Shown here in pieces: positions 51,701 through 63,700 of a stretch of 64,000 nucleotides of DNA. Where the stretch lies: contig NC_133033.1 of NCBI RefSeq assembly GCF_048771995.1, positions 5,642,501-5,706,500 on the forward strand, read 5' to 3'. The notes beneath the pieces were generated by a model, which did no database searches, was not told the DNA's origin, and saw only the letters and a list, made by a program, of their open reading frames with translations. The translations under genes were made by a program, and so were the position numbers. How positions within the stretch are numbered: the stretch's first letter is position 1; each line of letters opens with the position of its first letter. This stretch comes from Taeniopygia guttata (lineage: Eukaryota; Chordata; Aves; Passeriformes; Estrildidae).

Positions 51701-54700
51701 TTAAAATTCAACTGTAAAAGAAATTACATTTTTCTTGTCTTTTGATCAGACAAAGCTAGGCTTTGCTTGTTTGGCTCCTCAAAGAATGGATTTGGATTTC
51801 GGGACAGTGATCTAGATATCTGCATGACATTGGAAGGTCATGAAAATGCAGAGGTAAGAGTTTTGAAATTGATAAAATCTGCTATTTTAAATTCAAGGAT
51901 TCTTTAAGGTTTTTTAATTCAATTAAGATTTCTGTACACAGAAAAGGTAGGATTTGCTAGTTGCACATTGACTTGTTGCACTCTGCACAACTGAAGCAAG
52001 AGCCAGCCTGTTTTACTTTTAATGCCTTATAGACACACAGTGTACTGTAGATGTCCACAAAGAGCATATGAGTTCATGTAAATTCATATACTGGCTTAAT
52101 GCTTGCTCCTTTTTGTACACAGACTTTTCATCTATGAAATATATATGATAGCAAATGTGCTTGTTGGAATAGGATCCATGTTTTAACATCTAAAGCTGTG
52201 ATCTTTGTTTTTCCTAGAAATTAAACTGTAAAGAAATAATAGAAGGTTTGGCAAAAGTTCTTAAGAAGCATCCAGGTAGGTGCTTTAAATTATTGATTGT
52301 TTTGCAGTTAGATTTTATATAAATGTTGTTAATGGAAATGTTTTATGTACTAAAGTGTTGCTTCCCCAGGTTTGAGGAACATCTTGCCTATAACAACAGC
52401 CAAAGTGCCTATAGTAAAGTTTGAACACAGGCGGAGTGGCTTGGAAGGAGATATCAGTTTGTACAATACACTGGTGAGCATCTGCTTGTGTCCTTTTGTG
52501 TTCAAATAAAGCTTTTTTTTTCATTCTTTCTATCTTATCCAAATAACCATTTGAGGGAATGATTTTGAAACCAGAATGAAAATGTTTTTATGTGTTTGGG
52601 TTTTTCTTCTACGTTATTTAAATTCAGTGGCCCACACCCTCAGCCTGACCCAGGTAGCTGCGTATGACCTGATGGCAGAGCAGGGTACAGCACAGGAAGT
52701 TTTGTTTTGGGGATACTTCTGAAAAGGCACTACATCCAGCATGGCCTGTGTGCCATCATGAATAGTACAGCTCATTCCAGCTTTCACCTGACACTGTGAA
52801 ATTGCACAATTTCTTACCTAATTGGCTCACCCTGACACCAGTTTAATTTTTTTTCCCCTTTTTCCAGGCACAGCATAATACAAGGATGCTGGCTACCTAC
52901 GCAGCTATTGATCCTAGGGTGCAATATCTGGGCTACACAATGAAAGTCTTTGCAAAGGTAATATAAAAAGAAGGTACTTATTTGTACAATACAGTGCTTT
53001 CTGCTGCAGCCACTGAGTTTGCCTTTTGCCAATACCAACTGCAACAGTAGAATGCTGTTGATAGTAAGTGCAGTTTCTTAAGCTTACTGTGCTCCATGAG
53101 ACTGTGTGTGTCAAAATCAAATCCTGATGCCTTCTGCTATCTGTTGGAAGATTTCTGTGTAAGAGAAAGCTGATGAGAGGAAAACTTATTTTCTTCAATT
53201 TCAAACCATCTTCAATTATAACAAACAAAAAACCCCACCCAAACCCCAAGCAAAACTGGAAAAAGTGGTAACTGTAAGATGTAGAGGCATGTGGATGTGG
53301 ATGAACTTTCCAAATTTTCATATCTGGGACCAGCCCAGAGATTACTGCTGCTTTCCTCTGGCACACTTGCCTTGTTTGACTTAGTATAAAAGTCAGGAGT
53401 AGGTAGGTATGGGGTGAAGAATGAATGCCTGAGTCTCAATGTGCCTAGGACATACACTTGACTTTTAAGAGTTTGGGAATGTCAGATCTCCTGTATATTT
53501 TGTTGTAATAGTCTATCAAAATGTTATATTATACAGCCTTTGATAATTGAAATGTGGCAGTGCTTTTTATTCAAGCTGCAGTATTAAATACAGTATATCC
53601 AAAGAAAGCTTAGTGCAACTGGGGCAAATAAGAAATGACTTACAGAGATGGTGAATCATGCTACTAGATGTTCATGTAATGAAATACATCAAAATGAATA
53701 AAATAACTTTGTGCCAGAATGGAATGGACACATTCTTTATACTGTCACAGAGACTAGCAATGATTTTTTTCCTTTTTGTGGTCACAGTAGTGCACAATAT
53801 TGCCATGTCTCCTCTGTGTCCAGATTAAAAATGCCTTGTATTGATAATAATGAATCTTACTTTTTTTTGTAGCATTGCATACTATTGTGCATGTTCTAAA
53901 AATATTACTGCAAAGATGAAATATCCAAGTTGAGAGATACACACTCCTGAATGTAAATGTATGGAAGTGACTTCATAGCTATACAGATACTCTGTTTTTA
54001 AGCAAAATGCCTCCTCCTCTATTTGCATTGGCAGAAACCCCAGGAACAGCTGTCACTGCTGCTGCTAATGTGAAAGTAATTTGTGAATCCCATTTTTTTC
54101 CAGCCCTAGGGTGTTAAAAATGCTTTGTTTGATATGACACAGGCTCAAAATACAGGAGAGCTTAGAAGCAGGTGCTGTGGAAAGGTTATACTGTAATGAG
54201 ATACTCAAGCACAGTAAGGTAATTCGCTGCTCAGAGTCACAGAAAGGCTTGAGTTGGAAGGGACCTTGAGCTCATCTGGTTCCAACTCCCTGACTTGGTA
54301 TGGGGTGTTTCTTTTGCACTGTGTTGTGCAGGCTGCACCATGGTTCAGTTAGGTTTGCTAGCAAAATGCCACGTATGGCCTGCACTGCCAGTACAAGCTG
54401 GAAATACTTACTGTTAATGAATTATTTTTTTTAAAGGGGAGGGGGAACCGAAATAATAAGGAATCATAGAAACAACTCTTGCAGCATGAGTTAAAGAAAA
54501 TTAAATTTTATAGTATTGTGAAACCTGGGATTTATGTTTTGGGAGTTTAGATTTTTTTTTTTTTTCCAGTTTGGCACATTGTAATTTTTTTAAAGTATTT
54601 TGGCAATGAAAAGCTTTTCTCTTTTTATGTTAGACAAATTATGCTATGGATTTGCCAGATGGCAGTTGGCTCTTGGGTGCATTTATTTTTCAGGCTTCAT

Positions 54701-57700
54701 AAAACAATTTTTAATTATGAGGTGAATGTATTTGCTGTTACTTATGGGGTTTCTGTTTGCTCTCTGACATAGTTGTTAGTTTTGAACAGTAAAATGTAAA
54801 TTCAGCATTTTGTTTAAAATGTATTTTTTCAGCGCTGCGATATTGGTGATGCATCCCGTGGTAGTCTGTCTTCGTATGCCTATATTCTTATGGTTTTGTA
54901 CTTTCTACAGCAGAGAAATCCACCAGTTATTCCAGTCCTTCAGGAGGTAGGTTCAGAAAATGAGGTTATGAAAATAGATGCATTTTTTCTTCAAGCCAAA
55001 TATGAGAAGTCTGGGATTTTAGGATCAGATAAATCAGTCGGTTCTTAACTCCCTCTTGGTTTTAGTAGGTAAAACTGACCAAGAAGATTAGCTGAAACCT
55101 GGGAGTCTGTTGTGCCTAAGTTCTGTTATTACATTTACTTTGGGATTTTGATCTTATCATGATATTTATATGCTGAACAAGATAGAAAAAAATTGGCAGG
55201 TGGTATGGAGAGAAGGGAATTGTAATTATGAGACTGCACCAGATGCTCCTGAAATGTGAGTCCAGCTCTTCAACCAGTTATTGTCAGAAGCATTATTTAT
55301 TACTCAACACTTTATTTGTAAGAGAAGAAGTTTATTTTATTATTTGATGAGGGGAAAATAAGATAATTGATGCTTTGATGCAACTTTAAAGAAATATTTC
55401 ATATGTGCCAGGAAACTTTATTAACAAAATAATGTTCTGCACCCCCATTGTATGGGTGGGGGAGTATAATTATTCAGCTATCTGCCTCTTCCTGGATACA
55501 CTCTGGAACTCCCAAGCACGTCTGAAAATTATCCCTTTCTGCCAATTTTGGTTTCTTTGTGCAAGAGGGAAATTGGCTTAAGCATTGCAGTTGAGACTCA
55601 TAGACTTTCTTGCTGATACTTTAGTATCTGATACTTTAGTAGTGGTTGGGGGTTTTTATTTTACTGCTACCCCGAGAGTGCATTTAAATAACAGTGGAAT
55701 TTCCTCTTGGCTCTGCTAAAGTCAAAATGTAATAGAAATCATATAAAGTCTCCTTAGAGAATCTGTGGGGAAGAGAGATGTTGGAATCTTGACAAGGTAA
55801 TTCAGTCAAGTTTTCTTAGTTGCAAAGAACAAGTAAAAATTAAACATCCAAATAATTTGAGAGGTACAGCAACAATACAAAAAGTCTTTCAAACTTTTTA
55901 CCAGTGGGAAATTCTGTCTGTATAAGAAGTAATTGTTAAAGTATTTAAATTTTTATATGTTTTTTTTTTTACCAAAAGAACTGCAAGTATTTTACAGCGA
56001 CTTTGAATTAGAGAAGTAACTGTCACTTTCTGTTCTGGCAGATATTTGATGGCAAACAGATTCCACAAAGAATGGTGGATGGATGGAATGCGTTTTTCTT
56101 TGATGACATGGAAGAATTGGTAATATCCTAATTCCAGAAGAGTAACTAAATTTAAACCTTTTTTTTTCAGGAAAAGTAATAAATTTTTAACAGTGTAATA
56201 TATAAATGATTAATTTTATTAATTAATTAAACTTCCATATCCATAGTGTTGCAACTTCCCACCTGAGTCCTGTTTTGCTAAAATGAATTTCTGCTTTTGC
56301 TTGGTTTATTTTAAGGCATTTCTAAATAACATAAATCAGGAAAAATATTTTTATTCTTAAAAATAATACAGGTTTAGTCTTAACTGTAGTGATTTAGCCT
56401 TACTTTAACCATAAAAAATCTTTCATATCAGACAAACTTGTAATTAGAGAGGTGTTTCAGGAGAAGCAGTGTTGCAGTAACTGTAGCTGAATAAATTGTT
56501 TTCAACTGCATGCAGAAGAAGCGTCTGCCTTCTCTTGGGAAGAACACTGAGTCTCTTGGAGAGCTGTGGCTGGGGCTGCTGCGGTTCTACACCGAGGAAT
56601 TTGACTTCAAGGAATACGTGATCAGCATCCGGCAGAAGAAGCTGTTAACCACCTTTGAGAAGCAGTGGACGTCCAAATGTATTGCCATTGAAGGTACTCT
56701 CAGCTGAGTTGAGCTTCCATTCATGAGGAGTAAGAAATTCTGTTGCTTGAGAGGCTGTTCTCTTTGCACAGGATCTTTATGTGAGGAAGCCACAGTCACT
56801 GTTTTAAAGCTCACAGAACTGATGAGACTCATAACTGTTACTAAATGTCAGTGAATTGTTGTTCTTACTGTTATTATGGTTGACTAACATAAGTTTTAAA
56901 ACTCTCAGCATTGCTTTGCTGTAATCTGCGAATGCATTTAAAATTGAGTTCTCTCTGCATTAAAATAAAAAAATTATGTTGCAGCAAATTTTTTCCAGCT
57001 AATTTTTTTTCTCCCTTCTTTTGCAGATCCTTTTGACTTGAATCATAATCTGGGTGCTGGAGTCTCTAGGAAAAGTAAGCGATTAGTGCCTGCTAGTGAT
57101 GAATGTTCACTGAGTTGTGCCTTTTCTGTTGTTTTCCAATAACTTTGTCTTTCTCCAATAGTGACCAATTTCATAATGAAGGCATTTATCAATGGGAGAA
57201 AATTATTTGGTACCCCATTCTACCCAGCTGTTGGAAGAGAAGCTGTAAGTTCTCAGAGTTGTTAGTATGTTTTTTCATTTTCTTTGTCCACTGAATTGAT
57301 GCAAACCTCTTGTATGTATTTATCAATTTGGTATGCACAATATGTGTAATTCTACTTTGTCTGCATTACATCTGTAGCTTAGTATTTAGCTCCTGGAATA
57401 TAAAATTCAGAGGAGTAGTTGGATGGACAGTGGGTATTACTGGCAGATTTGGGGGAAGTAAGCTTAATTTGTGTTTCTTTTTTTATAAAACCTCCCACTG
57501 GATGATATTAAGTATTGCAGAAAACTGCAAATCTGGCTGTAAAACCCAGAGACGGCTCTAGGAACCTTACTGGCTCTTCATGTAGCTAAAGAAAACAGAT
57601 CCAAGAGATGTTCCATTCTATTTATTTTTCCACTTGGTAGGGATAATAAGGATTGGTGCTTAAACAAGGAAAAGGATGATGATTGATTTTTTTAACAAGT

Positions 57701-60700
57701 TGACCTTTAAAATTTGCATAGTGAGTCAGGGTTAGGAATGTGTTCATGGGGTATCATTTTGGAGAAAGTACTGCTCTGTGCCAGGGCGTCCAGTCATTGA
57801 TATGTAGAGGCAACTAATTAGCAAATAAAATACTGTAATTAGTATTTTAAAGATCAACTTAGGCATTTTCTGAAACAGTTTCGAAGACTGTTCTCCCAGT
57901 GGCTTTTGACAGAACTTGAGTTTCTAAAGGATCTTTAAAGTATTTTGAAAGCTTTTAATTCCCTTCGTCCTTCCCTATCTTCTCTTTTCCATTTGCTTGC
58001 TTTATCTTTGATTTTTTTTTCTGAGTTTGTACCTCTGTTTCAGTACTTTCACAATATTTATGTTGCTCAGAGGCTGTAAACTGGGCCTTTGTGCTGACAC
58101 ACATCAGAACTGCAGCTGTCCTGAGCAAACTCCAGGGGAGGGGGGTGATACAGGTCAGTCTGCAGATGCTCCATCTGTTTCCCACCTGAGCTGTGTTCTG
58201 TCTAAAGGGATATAATCATGTCATCTGGGAAGGGACATTGGCTGCTTTGGAAAGCACACAAGCAGTGACTCAGATGCCAAAATAGATCATATGCAAAAAA
58301 ATTGCTCTCTGAAGGACCTTTGGGGAGGTGAAAGGTGGGTAGCAGGCTGGAACCTGCATAAGATGTTCTGCAAATTCAGCCTCTGTCCCTAAGACCAAAT
58401 AGACCATTTTAGCCCAAACTGCTCCACATCTCTGAAAAAGCTGCCATTATCTAGGGAAAGAAAAGGACCAGGTATAATCTCAGAAGTAGTAACACTCAGG
58501 GAGCAATAAGAGATGAAAGCTGTCAGTTTGACTTTCATTCCTCAGTCTTTAAGTGAATGGTTTGTATATTTTATCTGTCTGATGTGTTTTGATAGGAATA
58601 CTTTTTTGACTCAAAAGTGCTGACAGATGGGGAGTTGGCACCCAATGACAGATGTTGTCGTGTCTGTGGAAAAATTGGTCACTACATGAAAGACTGTCCA
58701 AAGAGAAGGAGGTAAGTAATACACAAAGCTATCGTGAAATCTCTGAGATTAAATCATGAGAGATTTGGATATTTGAAGATTTAATGGAAATGAAAAATTG
58801 CAAAATTGCAAAGAAAATCAAAGCTTCATATCTGATTATCAATTTCCCATCTTATTTTTTCTTTTCTTAAAACAGTTTCTGATCACCTCTTTAAATCTGA
58901 GGTGTTTATGGAAGCATGCAGAGTAATATCAACAGTCTATGGTGTGTTAATATGTAGTTAAGCTTAACTTAAAACTTGGATCACTAAAATATCTTTTTTG
59001 TAGCCTAAACATTCAGATGGAGACATTTTACCTAGCTGCAAAATGTATCATGTTTTAAAAGGGATTTCCTGTAGTGATCATGTTCAGAGGACAGTGTTGA
59101 ATTTTAATTATTCTAAGTTTGTTAACATACATATATTATTGTAGATCTGATAACATATATCTGCAAGGCAGGTCAAAGTTTATTTATTAAACTCTAGGAC
59201 TGGTTAAAATGTACATGGTTAAGGTGCATTTCTGTAACATCATATTAGTGCCATGATGTTACAGAATCACCATATCACTTGGTGATCTCGCATTTGTACA
59301 TTAGTTTCATTTAGGAATTTTGGTTCCAGGACTCTTGCAAAAGTAGGGATTGACATAAAATGTGCACTCCTCACTTTTTAGAGCTTTGGCTATTTAATGA
59401 CCCACTCAGCCTAGGTTGTCTGACTCCTCCTAAAACCTGTTGGAGCCTTTAGAATGCAAATTAATCTGGGCTCTTTCATGTGATCCTTATGTTCAATTGT
59501 GTGCTCCATAATTCTTCAAAGGATTCTTGGTCTCTTCCTGCTATAAAATCTTTATATCTTTATAGCCTTTTATTCAGTCAGCAGAGTTCAAGATACGTGA
59601 AAGTGCATTGGAACCCTGTGTTCACTATTTCTTTCAGATGCGCTCTGTACTGCTAGCACATGGAATTCCATCACCTCTTTCCCTATATCTGCCTCAGAAA
59701 AAGTAGTGATCTGCTCTTCACACAAACTGCTACAAAGCACAGCCACGCAGAATGTCTCAAAGACCTTTACTTCCTGTCTTGGTTCCTGATCACTAATTCT
59801 CTTGCTGTTTTAGAACTGTGTTTGAAAGAGCCTCAGTGCTTTGTTGCACATCCTGTCTGGGCTCAGACAGTGACAGAGAAAAGTGCCCTGTCCAGTGAGG
59901 GGGAGATTGGATGAACGAGGTGCAGCTCACTTGTTTTGGGTATATTCTGACTCAGTGGGATGCACAGAGTTGCTCCCCAGCTACCTGGCAGGCTAAGCCT
60001 GCTTAACTGTAGGCATAGTTCTGCCCTAATACAGTCAGACAGCTTTTGGACAAGCCTGGGAAGCTTCTAACTTTATTAAGTGCATATAGGCTGTTAACCA
60101 GCCCAGAATCTGAAAGTGTTTTTTGGGATTCCTGAGATATTTGTATTTTGATACAGCTGTTGGTTATGCAACCATTCCCTTTGAACACAACAGTACAATA
60201 GCTCTACAGAGAATTATGTGTTTGTGTGTGTGGTTTTGTGATATTTCTAATAAAATTATTGTTTAGGTTGAAGAAAAAGGAGAATGAGAAAGATGATGAA
60301 AAAGAGGTGAAAGAAGATGACAGAGAAACAAGAGAGAAAAGGTGTTTCATCTGTGGGGATGTGGGTCATGTTAGGAGAGATTGTCCTGAATTCAAACAAA
60401 CCCGTCAGAGAAATAATAGTGTGCCAGGTAAGTTAGTTTATGTGTTAGGATAATTTGAAAGCTCTGAGATCCCTTTTCTCTAGGTTTCTGTAAGGACTTG
60501 GTAATAATCTTCAAAAAATAATCCTGCAAGTAATGTTTCAATCACTGATAATACAGCTTTTAGACTGTGTTACTTTTCTACAAGGGAGTAATGCCTCCTG
60601 AAGTACAGTCTTTCCATGGGTGGTAAAAATGTACTCAGCAGTAAAATACAGTGTACTTCAGAATATTGCATTATTTGTCTTCTATTCACAATTGGTGCAT

Positions 60701-63700
60701 TTCAAAGTAGTAACAGTAATAATAGTAACAATAGTAATAATAATAATAATAATTAATAATTGAATGCATTTCCTCTTCCAAATGTTTCTCAAATGTTAGC
60801 TAACCCTCCATCATCTGTGAGAGGTAAGTGTATTTTCAGCAAAAATCAGCGCTCTCTCAGTAACACTTCAAAAAAGCATACAGATGAATTAGGCTAAATC
60901 CAGCTTTCAAATTAGTACTTAGAGAAGATTAATTACAAACTTATTAAAATTAGGCCCTTGGGTGCTTGTGGTAGTTGAAAAAGTAGAGGAAACATTCATA
61001 AGTGAACTTCAGAAGAACCATGCTTCTGTGTTCTGTTATCCTTTAGTCTTTTTTTTAGCTTACTTTCTTTGCCCAGAAGTTTCTGCTGTCACTATTGCTA
61101 TTTAAATGCCACTGCTTACAGCAGTAATATGGAAACCTGTATAAAGTAGAGCTCCAGCCTGATAGCAAGGTGAGCCTTGTTCCTGCTAGACTTTGTTTTA
61201 CTCAAAAATAGACTTTGTGTTTAGCTCCTATCCCTATTAAAGTTGTCTGCTGCCAGTAGAAGGAAAAGTTTCCACTTAAAGGAGAGGAGAGGTGAAAGTG
61301 ATTTACCTCCCCTGTGTCACATGAGAGTTAAGGTATTGCTGATTCCCAGTTTTGCTCATTATTCTATCACCCTGTGGGTTTTATTAACACTTGTGTTCCT
61401 TGATCAGGCACGCAGCTGGTGCGGAGCATGGTAAATTCCCAGCTGGTGGCTGTGGGCCAGCAGCAGGTGGAGCGACCCCTGCGCACCAGGCAGTCATCAG
61501 AATGTGTAAGTTCTGGGAGAGGGGACTACAGGCAGCAAAGCTGTAGCAAACCAGCCATGCTGGGAGCAGGCTTGCATGATTTTTCTCAACAGGTTCTGGA
61601 CTTGGTAATGACAACGTTGCACTGTGCCAGTTAATGGAACTTTGATTTATGATGTACTGTGTCTTTAGGAGCATTTATAGCTTTTCAGTATGGACACCTC
61701 ATAGTCAAGTTTGGGATGAGATACCTTGTGATTTTGAAAGGGCAGATGAAGCTAGGGTGCCTTTCAAATTCTCATTATTCTGGCAGTGTTTTGGAGTTAC
61801 TAAGGGAGATGAAGTATAGCTTTACAATGGTTAACATGCTGGAGACTTAGGTTAGTGACAAGCATGGCTTTTTGTGGTTTGAGAGATCTGTCTTAAGGGA
61901 CTGTCATGTACAGACACAGCACACAGCTGAGTCACTCTTCAGGGAAAAGTCTGCCAGAGCACACATACAAGCAGAACAATAGGGAAATTTTTGACAGTTT
62001 TCTCCTAGAATTTTTTCAAGTCTCCATAGAGCTACATAAAATATGTTTAATCTTCTCAGTGGAGATGGGGAGCACAGGATATTTGAGCAAATACAACTGC
62101 TGCCATTGAATATTTTTGGAGCAGACAGTAAAGCAGAAATTAATTTATTTTAAGCTGTTAGTCTGAGAAGAGTGTCTGCTAAGGAAGCTGGCAAGTAAGT
62201 AATTGTAGTAATCAGTGCTGCTGATCACTAATGCTCTTTGTTCAGTTTGCTACTTTGCTAGCTGATCAGCAAGCATTTATTGGAATGCTGGCTCCAGTAA
62301 CAGAGATTTTATGACTTACAATGTGCTGGTAAAGAGTTACTGATAACTGCCCTAATCCAAGTGAAGGGCTGAACATGCCACGGGAGTATTTTTTGTATGA
62401 GCCTTATATTTCTACCTGAAGCATTGAAGCTGGATGTGTAGGTGCAGTCAGAGGCAGACACATCATGTGCACATTCTTGTGTCACCTGGATGTCTTGGAC
62501 TCTGTGTGTATTGCATGGTTGTCATTTGGCCAGGATTTCTTGGTGAATATGTTCTGTCCAGGAATTGGTTGAGAAGAATGGGAAAGGGGAATATTGATGG
62601 AGTAAGAGGGAGAGAGTGGGAAGCAGATCAAGAGGCTAGAGTATAATATGCCTCCTCTCCTGCTGCTGGCACAGTCAGTGCATGCTTGTGGTGGGTTAAT
62701 ATTTGCAGGAATGTTTGTAACCAGTGCATGTGCTTTATTTTCATGACATTTAAACTGTTAAAACTAGTGATCATCTTTCCAATCCCAGATTTTAGCTTCT
62801 CTTCCTGGTTTGGTAGAAAGGTATGGGAGGTACTCATACAGGCACAATTGTAATAGCAGCAGGGAGCAATCCCAGCTTCTGGGCTTTTGCCCAGGCACAG
62901 ACACACAGCATGCTGCTGGAGGGGATGCTCTGGCATGGCATGGGCAGGTCCTGCAGACACCTCTGGTTATTGGAGACAAGTGACTGCTAGTTTAAATGGA
63001 CAGGTGAGCAGTTAGGGATAGTGACAAGCTTTGAGAGACCTTTAACTCCAGACGTTCAACAGCAGCTGAGGCTCTTGGAGCTTGGCTGACTGCTGTAGTC
63101 TGTGGAGAGAGGAGTCAGTCTCACGGGGGAAAATGAGATCTGAGATTCAGGTTCTCCTCTCTGGTTTAGATATGTTTCATTTGAATGTCTCTGGAGGCAC
63201 TTATTCCATCAGCATCTTGTCTCAGTGCTTAAAACCAGACTAGGGAATCCAGATACTGGCATTACGTGTTGGCACATAGACTGAGTATGTCTTTCCCCAA
63301 CCACTCAATTTCTTGAAGTGCTTTTTTCAGTTGCAATTCCAAACAGACAAAATAGCCTCATGCCTGTTTCTGTTGCTGGTGAAAAGGAAAGTTTTGTAAG
63401 AGCTCTGCAAAGGCTGTAATAATTGCTATTACTATGCCTTTAGCCACGGCCTAACATCAGGATATGAAGGTTGAAACTGGATGTTTTGAATTTGCATTCC
63501 TTGTTCAAAAGATTTTTAAATTGAAAGATGCATTAGGAGCTTACTTTGGAATTACTAAAAAACTGTGTAGTAATAAGATCCACTCTATTTAGAAGTAAGG
63601 CAATTAGTTTATGAGATACTGGGCTGTACATAAGTAGGGTAGGGAAGACACTGATTAAAGATCAGAAACAAGTGTGTGAGGAGTCTAATGAAGAGCTTGG

